From Capsicum annuum (taxonomy: Eukaryota > Streptophyta > Magnoliopsida > Solanales > Solanaceae), in assembly GCF_002878395.1 (NCBI RefSeq), contig NC_061121.1, positions 15,454,938 to 15,518,937 of the forward strand: DNA of 64,000 nucleotides, in the 5' to 3' direction. Each line of letters starts with the position of its first letter. Position 1 is the stretch's first letter. Under the pieces are notes generated by a model. The model made no database searches and was not told where the DNA came from. It was given only the letters and a program-made list of their open reading frames with translations. Positions 11,401-21,337 of this stretch are shown here, in pieces. The position numbers were made by a program, and so were the translations under genes.

Positions 11401-13084
11401 GATGAAGGATTTTATTTCTATGCACTCAACTCATCATGAAATTTCTTACAATATTGCTAACTATGTCTCTTATGATAACTTATCTACTAAATATCAAAGT
11501 TACTTATCTATTTTTTCTGGTATCATAGAGCCTAAAACCTATGAAGAAGCAACTAAGGATCCTAGGTGGATAGAAGCAATGAAGGCAGAGATAGAAACTC
11601 TACAAAGCAACAACACATGGACAACCACTAGTTTACCAGTTAGCAAAAAATTTATATGTTGCAGATGGGTATTCAAGATAAAGTATAAGCCTTCGGGAGA
11701 AATTGAAAGGTTCAAGGCAAGACTTGTTGCTAAGAGATATGGTCAACAAGAAGGAATAAACTATCAAAAAACCTTTTCTCCTATGGTAAAGATGATAACA
11801 GTAAGAACAATCTTAGTTATTATAGCCTCAAAACAGTGGCATGTACATCAAATGAATGTCTACAATATATTCCTTCAAGGGGACTTACATGATGAGATAT
11901 ATATATGGATCTTCCACAAGGTTTTGTGAGCCAAGGGGTGACTAAATCAGTATGCAGACTCACAAAGTCCTTATATGGACTTAAGCAAGCACCTAAAGAA
12001 TGAAATGTCAAACTAAGAGATGCGCTACTTAAGTCAAATTTCCAATGGAGTCAGTTTGATCACTCATTGTTCATAAAGAAAAGGGAAGAAGGGACTATGA
12101 TAATTCTTGTGTATGTTGATGCTCTACTAATCACTGGAGATAATCTGAAGTTGATAAAGGAAGAAAAGAACTCACTACAGCAAGTATTCAAAATGAAAGA
12201 TCTGGGAGAGTTGAAGTATATTCTTGGAACAGAATTTGCAAGGTTTGAAAAAGGCTTTATTATGTATCAGAAAAAGTATGGGTTGGAACTCCTATCTGAT
12301 CTTGGACTATCAGTTGCTAAACCAGCATTGACACCTATGGATCCTAATACAAAACTAACTATTAAAGAGTATGATGACCTCAAGAAAAACAACAACATCT
12401 AGGATCCCTTACTGATTGACATCAGACCTTACCAAAGGTTAATAATAGGCAAGCTATTATATTTGACAGCCGCTTGGCCTGACATTGACTACAGTGTTCA
12501 GATACCAAGTCAGTACCTTCAAAAGCCAAAGAAAACTCATATGGAAGCAGCTTTGAGGATAGAAAGATATGTAAAAAACCAGCCTGGATAAGGTATACAT
12601 ATATCTAGTAAATCGGTTGAAGAACTAACTGCTTAGTGTGATGTTGATTGGGCATCTTGTACACAAACTAGAAGGTCAGTATCTGGATATTTGGTCAAGT
12701 TAAGAGACACTTTGATTGCATGGAAGTCAAAGAAGTGGACTACCGTCTCCAGGAGTTCTGCAGAGGTAGAATATAGGAGCATGGCCTCTACTGTCTCTGA
12801 AATCACATAATTGCTTGTCTACTGGATGAGCTAAATATGGAAGTTAAACTACCTGTCAAGCTATTTACTGACAACAAATCAGCAATGCAAATAGTAGCCA
12901 ATCATGTGTTTCATGAAAGAACAAAACACATAGAGATTGACTGTCATTTCATCAGGGAAAAGGTTCAGAAAGGTCACATTCAGCCTCACTACATCTCAAC
13001 TACAGAACAACCTGCTGACATCTTGATCAAAGGTCTATTCAAGGCTCAACATATGTATCTAACATCCAAGTTAGGTGTGTCAAA
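8454..13084 (+). pseudogene. Copia gag-pol polyprotein, disrupted
   Basis: The gag starts at ATG 8454 (MASSSSTENLE) and contains LTGSENYAL and FTKLKDLWNGLKSLVPIPGC. A decayed zinc-knuckle region (KMKGNVREKCYKVVVYPSN) lies near 9325-9380. The protease box reads WITNTGTTNHM near 9812, with Asn (codon 9821-9823) where the catalytic Asp of DTG should be. Then come the GAG-pre-integrase motif LWHRSFGYAS (about 10225-10270) and the integrase core (TIVDEYSRMTWIYLL, CRTDNDSEF). A frameshift near 10715 precedes AERKHRHILEVTRAL. Reverse transcriptase spans about 11530-12400 (WIEAMKAEIETLQSNNTW, KARLVAKRYGQQEGINY, SLYGLKQAPKEW); its YVDD box reads YVDA at 12112-12123. RNase H follows ([34 protein letters not shown]). 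Stops include one in the integrase after HIDA. The element is dead at three catalytic sites. Confidence 0.92.
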
Positions 13085-13100
13085 CATCTTCATGACACCT

Positions 13101-13112
13101 AACTTGAGGGGG
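13101..13112 (+). promoter_or_regulatory. Copia polypurine tract
   Basis: AACTTGAGGGGG lies directly before the TGTG start of the 3' LTR and matches the usual copia plus-strand primer. Confidence 0.85.
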
Positions 13113-13386
13113 TGTGTTAAGTGACCAAATGAGATATTGAGTTGTAGTTAGTACATGTTAATAGTAAGGAGTATGTATTAGTCACATGAGTAATCAGGTG
13201 ATTCAGTTAAGAGTTAGTTATAACTAACTCTGTGACATAATATGTGTATATATACATGTATAGTGTATGTCCAGAGAGTTAGTTACTCTTATTCTGTTCA
13301 ATCAATGAACTAAACTCTCTCTCTTCTCTTCTCTTTCTTCCGTCTTTCTCTCTATTCATGTGAGCATTATTCCTCAACTAATTACA
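13113..13386 (+). repeat. Copia 3' LTR
   Basis: TGTGTTAAGTGACCAAATGA to CTCAACTAATTACA. It is the partner of 8016-8296. It diverges at several positions, so the insertion is not recent. Confidence 0.92.
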
Positions 13387-13782
13387 ACGTGGCATAAGAT
13401 TAACAATTTTAGAATAAAATTTAAGATTAATTTTTATTCTATATTTGACTTGAAGTATAAACTAATTTGAAGATAAAATAAATAATCGAATAAAATATTT
13501 TTATTCATAAAATATTTTTATTTATTTCATTCCGTATCAACCATCCCAAATAACATGGCACATACGAAAATGTAAAAGCACAAATAGTTAAAAATGTTAT
13601 GACGGTTACGAAGGACGAAAGGAGAATTAAAAAATTATTTAAATTTTGTCGGCAGAATTTATCATAACGATGCCACAAAATATACGTCAAAATAATGAAC
13701 AAAATCAAAATTTATAAAAATAATATTTAATGTATTAATTTAGTGCTTTATACGTCAAAAGTAATGAACAAAATTAAAAATT
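13387..13782. other. Right part of insertion that splits inverted repeat 1
   Basis: AT-rich sequence missing from the right arm. It includes a local near-duplication of TATACGTCAAAA..ATGAACAAAA at about 13680 and 13750. No gene is visible. Confidence 0.5.
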
Positions 13783-14071
13783 TATAAATATTAAATTTGT
13801 AAAAGTCTACATTAATTAATTGACACTTAAATAAGTGATCTGGGTAAATTAGCCAGTGAACTCATAAATTACATATAAATAAATCTGACATAATTAACTC
13901 ACGTAGAGCACAAATTAGTTAAAATTTCTCTTAATAAACTGAGCAAATTTCGCATTATTATTCTAGATCTGGTTATTAATTTATTTATTTTCCAAAGAAA
14001 TGACAACATGTTATTCTCTGTGTGTTGATAGAATGACCACATTGTGATGCTCCAATTTGTTCACAAAAACA

Positions 14072-14080
14072 CTATAAATA
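14072..14080 (+). promoter_or_regulatory. TATA box upstream of MIR398 hairpin A
   Basis: CTATAAATA lies 73 bases before the hairpin foot. A transcription start about 30 bases downstream would place the hairpin near the 5' end of the primary transcript. The motif is conserved in the inverted copy (15629-15637) and in copy C (21158-21167), which supports a functional role at least in the ancestor. Confidence 0.65.
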
Positions 14081-14144
14081 AAAGGCCAATATATGTCTAT
14101 GTATTTTCGTTAGTGTGATATTATTATTTGTAAATGAAGATGAA

Positions 14145-14264
14145 CAATGGTGCACCCTAGAGGAGTGTACATGAGAACACTGGTGCATTTTGATCTTTTT
14201 CAATTTCAATTTCTAGACCCAAAATGTACTTGTGTTCTCAGGTCACCCCTTTGGGATCACCTTG
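14145..14264 (+). ncRNA. MIR398: miR398 precursor hairpin, copy A
   Basis: The 3' arm at 14231-14251 begins TGTGTTCTCAGG and ends CACCCCTT. It equals, at all 21 positions, the miR398 sequence I remember from other plants (miR398a type). The 5' arm at 14161-14182 (AGGAGTGTACATGAGAACAC) is the miR398-5p strand. Pairing is long: CAATGGTG..CCC at the foot with GGGATCACCTTG, GAGAACAC with GTGTTCTC, and CATTTTG with CAAAATG below a loop of roughly 30 bases. miR398 silences copper/zinc superoxide dismutases (CSD1, CSD2), the SOD copper chaperone CCS and COX5b-type transcripts. It is induced by copper shortage through SPL7. No GTAC copper-response motif was seen in the 170 bases before the TATA box. 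The locus sits in the left arm of an inverted repeat, downstream of the inserted copia. Confidence 0.93.
14231..14251 (+). ncRNA. miR398: Mature miR398-3p segment, copy A
   Basis: A 21-nt segment on the 3' arm with 5' U, matching miR398 throughout. The opposite strand on the 5' arm leaves the usual bulge near ACC/TACA. Confidence 0.9.
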
Positions 14265-14677
14265 CTATCGGCACCCAATAATCAAACATATCGAAGTTCA
14301 ACTACTGATGAAGTGTAGCAACAGGTTTGATCATTCAATGTCAATAGATCGTGAGATTTTTTTATTTTTTTTTAATAATTATTTTCGAATGCTACTCGAT
14401 TAAGGTAATTTTTTTAATGTTTTAATAACTTATTTATATATCAGATACAGTTGAAAATTTTGTTGAGACGTATGATACTTTTTTTTTTTTTTCACATCAA
14501 GCTAGTTTCAATGGATATTTTTATAGAATTTTCAGAAATTCCCGCAATGGATGTTTCATTATCTATATTTAGTTGTGTACTTGTGTGTTCATTTTTTTTG
14601 CCCATTTAACTTGAATGGTATATTATAGCAAAAATATTAGAGTACCTTTTTATTGTGAAACAATGACCCCATTAGTA

Positions 14678-14980
14678 ACATTGTTGTCCCTTAAGCCTTC
14701 TTTTTCTTTAATCTGGTGGTTAGTACTGTATTAGAGTTGATTAAATTTAAATTTACATATTGTATGACTTATTTTTGGAGGCAACGCTAGTTCCCAATAA
14801 GATTATTTTTATTCCCACTGACTTGGACCTAATCTTTTAATTAAAAGAGGAAGAATCACAATCATTTCATCAAAAACAATCTGAATATTTTTGTTTAAAT
14901 TCATGAATTATTAGATTTTTCCAAAGATAATGTGTTTCTAAAGTATTTGATGGATGACTAGGATCTTATGTAGTCAATCT
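14678..14980. other. Unpaired centre of inverted repeat 1
   Basis: About 300 bases without inverted partner between the two arms, AT-rich and with no gene. It would form the loop of a very long hairpin if transcribed through. Confidence 0.6.
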
Positions 14981-16130
14981 GATTAATGGGGTCGTTGTTT
15001 CACCATAAAAAGATATTCTAATATTTTTGCCATAATATACCATTCTCAAGTTGAATGGGCAAAAGAAATGAACACATAAGTACACAATTAAATATAGATA
15101 ATGAAACATCCATTGCTCGAATTTCTAAAAAACTCTACAAAAATACTCATTGAACCTACCTTGATGTAAAAAAAAAAAAAATTGTCGATGCGTCTCAACA
15201 AAATTTTCAACTGCATTTGATATATAAATAAGTTAGTAAAGCATTAAAACAAAATACCTCGATCGAGTAGCATTTGAAGATGCTTATAAAAAGAATAGAA
15301 TCTCACGATCTATTATTATTGAATGATCATTGAGGAAGAGAAAGAGAGAGTGTGTTTTGACGGAAATAAATAAATACATTTCAAAACTTCTGCTACATTT
15401 TATAATTAATAAAATTATCGTTGTGTTTGGTATTCAGGTATCGATAGCAAGGTGTTCTCAAAGACGTGACTTGAGAACACAAGTACATTTTAGATATAGA
15501 AATTGAAATTATAAAAAACTAAAATACACTTGTGTTCTCATGTACATTCCTTTGGGGTGCACCATTGTTCATCTTCATTTACAAATAATATCACAATAAT
15601 GAAAATACATAGACATATATTGGCCTTTTATTTATAGTGTTTTTGTGAACAAATTGGACATCATAATGTGGTCATTATATCAACACAAAGAGAATAACAT
15701 GTTGTCATGTCTTTGAAAAAACATATTAATAACCTGATCTAGAATAATAATAATGTAAAATTTGCTCAGTTTAATAAAAGAAATTTTACTAATTTGTGCG
15801 TCACATAAGTTAATTATGTCAGATTTATTTATATGTAATTTATGAGTTCACTGACTAATTTACCCAAATCATTTATTTATGTGTCAATTAATTAATGTAG
15901 ACTTTTAGAAATTTAATAGCACTTTAATGCACAATACTTTATTGAAATAATTGAAAATCTTTATTCGAATATTAATTTCATGCTTTTAATATCAATGCAA
16001 GCCTTCATAAACTTGATTATAAAATTGTATTTCAGGTTTTCCATTTCAATAATAATTAGCTAGATTCATGGGTACACTTTCATGTCAACGTATTATTTAT
16101 AAGTCAACAATACATCACACAATCAATTAT
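14981..16130. repeat. Inverted repeat 1, right arm (contains MIR398 copy B)
   Basis: An uninterrupted arm of 1150 bp. Its inner part pairs with 13783-14677 and its outer part with 7601-7816. It therefore shows the pre-insertion state of the left arm. Homology ends near AATCAATTAT at 16121-16130. Confidence 0.9.
15448..15567 (-). ncRNA. Degenerate miR398 hairpin, copy B
   Basis: The inverted counterpart of copy A. The miR398-equivalent segment is 15481-15461 on the minus strand and reads TGTGTTCTCAAG then TCACGTCTT. It differs from copy A at positions 11, 17 and 18. The 5' arm (AAGGAATGTACATGAGAACAC) still pairs through the GAGAACAC core, but the foot is weakened because CCCC has become CGTC. 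The TATA box is kept at 15629-15637. It may be a decaying pseudo-MIRNA or a variant with altered targeting. Confidence 0.75.
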
Positions 16131-16794
16131 AAAAAAAAATAAAAAATTGAGAGACTTCATTTACTCGCTCTCATATTATATTCAGTTTATTTTTATAGTG
16201 TCTGTTTTTAAAAGATAAAAATGTGTATCTGAATCAAATCAAATTAGATGGTGTCCAGTTCAATTAATCCATATTATAATAGATTAATTATAGTGACATC
16301 AATTTTAACTTGTAATTGCCGTATTTGAACTTTCTTTAAGAATATCAAGAAAGAGGAAAAGAAATTACTCTTGAAAAGGACCCTCCTAAATACAACTTGG
16401 CCAAGTTCAGTCACAACAAGTGTCATGAAAAGGATGTGGCTCGAAGAAGTATGTAAAGAGTATAATTACATGATAAATAAATTAAAAATAAACCGATCTA
16501 TTAAAAAAAATTAAAACTTTAGATAAGATGATTATATATTAATTTTAAAAAGCTACTTAAAAAAAAGTCTTGCATAGATATGAGTATTGTTGGACTTGAG
16601 AACTCGATTAAGAGAGAATCAATGGATTATTACATATACGTTTTTGTATCTTGGGATATTCATTCAATATTTGAATTAACATATTGGATTCGATCATAAT
16701 TTTTAGATGTTGGTCATGGGATCTCAAGATTATATTTTCTAACTAATAATATCGATTTGAGTATGAAGAAAATTTTATTGGAAGCGCTGTCATT

Positions 16795-16885
16795 TTAATA
16801 GGCCGTGCAATACGCGATTTAAATTAATCGATGCTCCAATACAAACACCAAACACTGGATGGGAAACCAAAAAAGAAGTAACTGG
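16795..16885 (+). repeat. Probable SINE 3' end
   Basis: AGGCCGTGCAATACGCGATT, GCTCCAATACAAACACCAAAC and CTGGATGGGAAACCAAAAAA follow the order of a SINE tail known to me from Solanaceae, ending in a short A-rich run. No clear 5' end or target duplication was found. Confidence 0.4.
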
Positions 16886-17344
16886 CATCAATAGACGTAT
16901 CAAAAAGGTAATCAAAAAGGTAAGTGTCAATTAGAAGAGAAAGACACAAACGTGAGGTCTCATTTTAACTTTTCCAACTGAGAATTTGATGGTTTAAAAG
17001 GGACATTTCTACATATTGAGTTAAATGCAATGATATATTTAGTGGTGGAAATAAATTTTTCATTCAGAGAATTTAATATTTAATATGCGAAAGTGTCTGA
17101 CTAATATTATAAGCTATTAAAATTAGTTTATAAACACTTTTTGCCTTATCGATATGATTAGCGAATATTAAATGTTCGAATAGGTTGAATCAGTCAAAAG
17201 TTATAAGTTGATCACCTTTAACTTATGATTTATGACTTATAAGTACTTCTAGCTTGATCAAACTTTTTAAAACTCTATCCCTAATATCTTTTGGACTATT
17301 CAAAACACTCTTTTCGAAAAATGCTTATCATTATCCTTTTACCA

Positions 17345-17430
17345 AACACACTAACGACTTACTATTATCAGTTTAAATACTTCTATCAAACACACTAATG
17401 ACTTACTATTATCAGTTTAAATACTTCTAT
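17345..17430. repeat. Two-copy tandem repeat of 43 bp
   Basis: AACACACTAACGACTTACTA..CAGTTTAAATACTTCTATCA is repeated directly at 17388-17430 with one substitution. Confidence 0.8.
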
Positions 17431-19230
17431 CAAAGTACATAACTATCTATTTATAAAATCAATTTCAATATCTAAAAATAATTTTGAACACTTGACACTA
17501 ATTATAAGTTACCTTTAATCAACTAACCTAGACGAACTCGCTCTCCCTCTCTGTAAGTATGTATGTATATAGTGATCTTCATAAGGACATTTTATGAATA
17601 TCTATATTCTATATAATCTATTAAAAGTGTGAAGACCTTAGAAAAGTGATTTGAAATTTTTTTCCTTGATTAAAATATTCTACAGTAGACAAAATTATTT
17701 TTTTTACTTTTTTCAATAATTAATTAACTAATAATATTTAGAATTAAAGAATCCTAAAATATACGATAAAGAGAAATTATATGATAAAACATATTAGGAG
17801 AATTAATAATTAAGGAGTCTTAAGTTATATGGTAATTTAAAATCAATTAAAACAAACTTTACTTAGTCTTTTGATTTTGGTCATTGCACCATTCAATGTC
17901 TTTAACTGTTCTTTCATTGTTGGGATATTAACGAATCTTTATTGCCTCATACTAAAAGTGACTTTTTAAATTATTATTATTATTATTATTGAAAATAAAT
18001 CAATAGGAAGAAAGAGTAAACAAAAAGGGAAATTAAGGACAAAGAGATAAGAGAAGATTTTTTTCCCATTATGGCATGAATTGTAATGGAAAAATTTGCT
18101 TATATTTAATGAAAATTTTACCTTATATTTAATGAAAATTTGTCAGAATCAAATCTCTTAATTTTAAATATGTTAGAGAAACTAAAATAAAAAGATAATG
18201 AAAAAATATCTCATTGGCGGAAAAAATCTCTTCTATAAATTGAGTATTTGCCCTCACACAAATAATGAAGTTTTATATTTTTAATATTAATTTTTCGAAT
18301 ATATGGCTGAATATACAAATAGGTAAATGTTTCTTATTGAAAGCATTAAGAATTTTATTTTTTTGTATAATCTAAAAACTTACATGGCATGAACACTATA
18401 TATTTTTGGTGAAATTCTCCATGATATAATTTGTTCTTGCTCATCTTATAATTTCAATATTACTTATTTCTTGGGTATTCTTTCTCCTAATTAAGATAAT
18501 AATATTAGATAGGAAATGTTTTCTTAAAGCAAATAAATTAGTTTTTTTTAATCAAATTTTTTTTTAAAGTACTTATTTTTAAAAAATAAGATTTTTGATC
18601 AAACTTTGTAAGAAAATAAGTGTTTTTAAGGAGTATAAAAAATATTTTTTCATCAGTTAAAAATGTAGTTTTTCCTCAAAAACGCTTATTTATAAAGCAT
18701 TTTTTAGCAACATACACTTAAAAACACTTTTAGAAAGTTTGGCCACATACTAATTGTTACTCAAAAGTATTTTTTAAATTAATTGATCAAACACAATCTG
18801 TTTCTCACTAAAAGTACTTTCTGGAAAAACACTTTTCAAAATAAATTGATTTTAAAAGTTTGGCCACAAATTAAAAAGGATGGATACTTTCTTCTATTGT
18901 TTTCTTTCTTTTTTAGTTCGATATAAATAATAAGGGTGAAAATTATTTTCATCCCCCAACTTTGATTAAAAAATCAAATCCTCCCCTCAACATTGAACAA
19001 TAATCATCTTCCCCTCTTTATCCCATACAATGTCTATTTTATCCTTGTAATTTTAATTCTATATTTATGTAATATCTTTTTATATTATATGTAATAAATA
19101 TTTTCTTAACATGGATATTTGTAGCATTTTATTTAAGTTTAACTTTATACGCAAATTAATACTTTTTATAAATTTATCACAAAATTCAATGTTATTTTTT
19201 AAGTTGTTATTTTAGTATTATATGTATTAA

Positions 19231-19443
19231 AGAGCCGTTTGGTGTGAGGTATAATTATAATAATTCAGAGATAAAGTTCATGACTATTTATCCTGCGTTT
19301 AATTAGATGTATTAGGTAGTCTCAAAATTATTTGTTGCACCATTCATACCACAGTGATGAGATAAGTGATCACACATACATGTTAGTACAACTTATTTTG
19401 TAATAACTAATCCCGGAATAACTTGTTTCCAAACAACCCACCC
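19231..19443. mobile_element. MITE nested in the MULE
   Basis: It begins AGAGCCGTTTGGTGTGAGGT and ends GGAATAACTTGTTTCCAAAC then AACCCACCCC. The ends are imperfectly inverted. Related ends occur at 58608 and 62700 in this window, which supports a repeat family. Confidence 0.6.
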
Positions 19444-19896
19444 CTAAGTGTGTGTATATACATATGTATGTACATGCATGTGCGTATATTTCCGTGTTTT
19501 ATCACTCTCTTACTAAATTCGTTTCGTATTACTTAACTTTTTATTGATATAACACAATCCTTAAGAAAATTTTACTTAGAGGTATATTTTGCTAAATTAA
19601 CCTTATTAATGATAATTTTAAACTTTAAATTTGTATATATTGTTACTTTATATAGTTATTTAACACTAAAGGGAAGAAAAAAAATATAATACAATTCTCT
19701 TGATTTCACAAATTGAGCAGATAAATTAAAACATTTATTTTTAGTATAAGGATCAAGTGATAAGAAACGATATTATCTATTGTCTATATCAGTAAATAAG
19801 CTGTGATTGTCATTAGTAGAGTATTACATATTTTATAATTTATATAAATAAATATAATCTTTAAAATTTGACCTTATTTTTATTCGAGAAAAAAAT

Positions 19897-20205
19897 CTAG
19901 TATCCCGGAACTATGACCAAATTTGTTACGACACAAGTCAACTTCACAGGGTCCTATTACCCCTTAAACTAAATTTTAGTGTATTTTTGTCAATCTTTTT
20001 AGCTAACGTGATACCTTTTGTCAATCATTTTAGATGGCGTGACACCTTTGATGTGGGCTCCATTTTATGTAATAAAGGTGCCACATTAACACAAAAAAAT
20101 GACAAAAATATGCTAAATTTGAGTTCAGGGGATAATAGGACCCCTGTGAGGTTGGAGTATATCGTAACAACTTTGACCATAGTTCGGGGTGGTACTAGAG
20201 GCTTA
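19897..20205. mobile_element. Foldback MITE
   Basis: The first half (TCTAGTATCCCGGAACTATG, CTTCACAGGGTCCTATTACC, GTGTATTTTTGTCA) pairs with the second half read backward (CCTCTAGTACCACCCCGAAC, CCTCACAGGGGTCCTATTAT). It forms a near-complete hairpin about 300 bp long. The open frames here (19987-20253 and the reverse one) are by-products of the palindrome. Confidence 0.75.
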
Positions 20206-20711
20206 TCTCTTTCATTTATTGTTTGTATTTTCTGCATTGAAATATGTTTATAAAATTAGTATTACTTCTTATTTTTACTTGTGAAAGAAATATTATAGTT
20301 TTGATTATTATTAATAAAACTAATTTTCTTATTATGCTAATTTACTTCATAAAGATCATCATTAGCTTATATATTCCTTCTTTTTTTTTCTAGAAGATAA
20401 TGCCTATGTTTTTATGAAAATTTTGTTATATGAATAATGTTTATGTTTTTATGAAAATTTTGTTATATGAATAATATTTATGTTTTTATGAAAAAATTGC
20501 TATATGATTTTTTTTAAAAATGAAAATATGATGATTTTAAAGAAGTAAAAAAAAAAAAAAGAATAAAAAAATTAATGATAAAGGGTACAATAGAAATTTT
20601 AAAAAGTCAATTAGTATAAAGGAGAATATGATATTGTTCAAAGTTGAGGAGGGGAGGATTGATTTTTAAGACAAAATTGGAGAGGGAAAATGATTTTAAC
20701 CCAAATAATAA

Positions 20712-21000
20712 TTGATATTATAGTATTAATACACCATGGAGAACAACTTCATTTGCTTAATGATAGAATAAATTAGCTCAACAGATTTAGCCAACAAGGA
20801 AGGAACTTGTGGGATACACAAGATTATATAGTACCTAAGCTTATAAAATAAAATGAATTTTATTATAAATTATGTCTCATATTCTTTTTTAATACATCTT
20901 TAATTCTAAAGATTTTACCTATTTTTAAAAATATTTTGTACTTATTAATATAATATATTCATAACAATTTATTCATTTTTATATAAAAAATGTATGATTA
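20712..21000. other. Intergenic, nothing recognised
   Basis: AT-rich flank between the MULE and the promoter region of MIR398 copy C. Confidence 0.5.
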
Positions 21001-21020
21001 ATGTTATACACACATGTAAA

Positions 21021-21024
21021 GTAC
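21021..21024 (+). promoter_or_regulatory. Possible copper-response GTAC core upstream of MIR398 copy C
   Basis: AAAGTACGTATAC contains the GTAC core bound by SPL7 in copper-responsive promoters, about 135 bases before the TATA box. A single GTAC is expected by chance in a few hundred bases, so support is weak. Confidence 0.3.
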
Positions 21025-21157
21025 GTATACTTGATTAGTTATACTATAGGTTATTACATTAATGATTTCAGAGATAATGACAGCATAGTATACATGCATC
21101 TCCTTGTGTTGAAAGAATGACCACCTTTGGATGCTACAATTTTATTCACAAAGGGCA

Positions 21158-21167
21158 CTATAAATTA
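21158..21167 (+). promoter_or_regulatory. TATA box upstream of MIR398 copy C
   Basis: CTATAAATTA lies 65 bases before the hairpin foot, in the same relative place as in copy A. Confidence 0.6.
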
Positions 21168-21222
21168 AAGCCAAATATGTCAATGTCTTCTCATAATTAT
21201 ATTGTAAATTTATAATGATGAA

Positions 21223-21337
21223 CAATGGTGAACCCAGAGGGGTGTGCCTAAGAACACAGGTGCATTGGTTCTTTTTTTCCAATTGCTCAAACCAAAATAT
21301 ATTTGTGTTCTCAGGTCACCCTTTTGGGGTCACCTTG
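21223..21337 (+). ncRNA. MIR398: miR398 precursor hairpin, copy C
   Basis: The 3' arm at 21304-21324 begins TGTGTTCTCAGGTCACCC and ends TTT. It differs from copy A at position 19 only (T for C). The 5' arm is AGGGGTGTGCCTAAGAACAC (21238-21257). The foot pairs CAATGGTG..CCC with GGGGTCACCTTG, and the loop is AT-rich and about 35 bases. Homology to copy A extends from about 21085 (upstream GTTGAAAGAATGACCAC, TTTATTCACAAA, CACTATAAAT) to about 21570 (TTCGAATGCTACT, GTTGAAATATTTGTTGAGAC). The whole transcription unit was therefore duplicated, not only the hairpin. The change at position 19 lies in the 3' end of the miRNA, where mismatches to targets are tolerated. No inverted partner accompanies this copy. 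Confidence 0.9.

Larger units (their letters stand above)
8016..13386 (+). mobile_element. Full-length but inactive Ty1/copia retrotransposon
   Basis: Two LTRs (8016-8296 and 13113-13386) flank an internal region with a tRNA-Met primer-binding site, gag, protease, integrase, reverse transcriptase and RNase H in the copia order, followed by a polypurine tract. The coding region holds many stops and at least two frameshifts. ATAAG occurs directly before the 5' LTR (8011-8015) and again at 13394-13398, seven bases after the 3' LTR. It may be the target duplication displaced by a small insertion. The whole element lies inside the left arm of inverted repeat 1. Confidence 0.93.
13783..14677. repeat. 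Inverted repeat 1, inner part of left arm (contains MIR398 copy A)
   Basis: Matches the reverse complement of 14981 to about 15925 almost throughout. Shared blocks include TCTACATTAATTAATTGACA, GACAACATGTTATTCTCT, GGCCAATATATGTCTATG, ATGAAGATGAACAATGG, TGGATGTTTCATTATCTATA and the final GACCCCATTA. Differences are scattered substitutions and short indels, so the duplication is old. Confidence 0.92.
16131..18933. other. Intergenic, AT-rich, minor repeats
   Basis: No gene was recognised. It contains a probable SINE 3' end (16795-16885), a short tandem duplication (17345-17430), and a stretch at 18520-18860 with repeated AAAAACACTTTT and GTTTGGCCACA words typical of decayed MITEs. The remainder shows nothing. 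Confidence 0.5.
18934..20702. mobile_element. Mutator-like TIR element with 9-bp target duplication
   Basis: The left end GGGTGAAAATTATTTTC..CCCCCAACTTTG and the inverted right end (GGGTTAAAATCATTTTCCCT on the minus strand) form degenerate terminal inverted repeats of 70-80 bp, including AAATCAAATCCTCCCCTCAAC against AAATCAATCCTCCCCTCCTC. AAATAATAA flanks both ends (18925-18933 and 20703-20711), a perfect 9-bp duplication as expected for Mutator. No transposase is visible, so it is non-autonomous. Two smaller elements sit inside it. Confidence 0.85.

Noticed and set aside
14141..14282. Short peptide-coding exon (MNNGAP, MNNGEPRGV) at the MIR398 copies
   Set aside because: The frames differ between copies and contain stops. 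Base conservation follows hairpin pairing and the miR398 arms, not codons.
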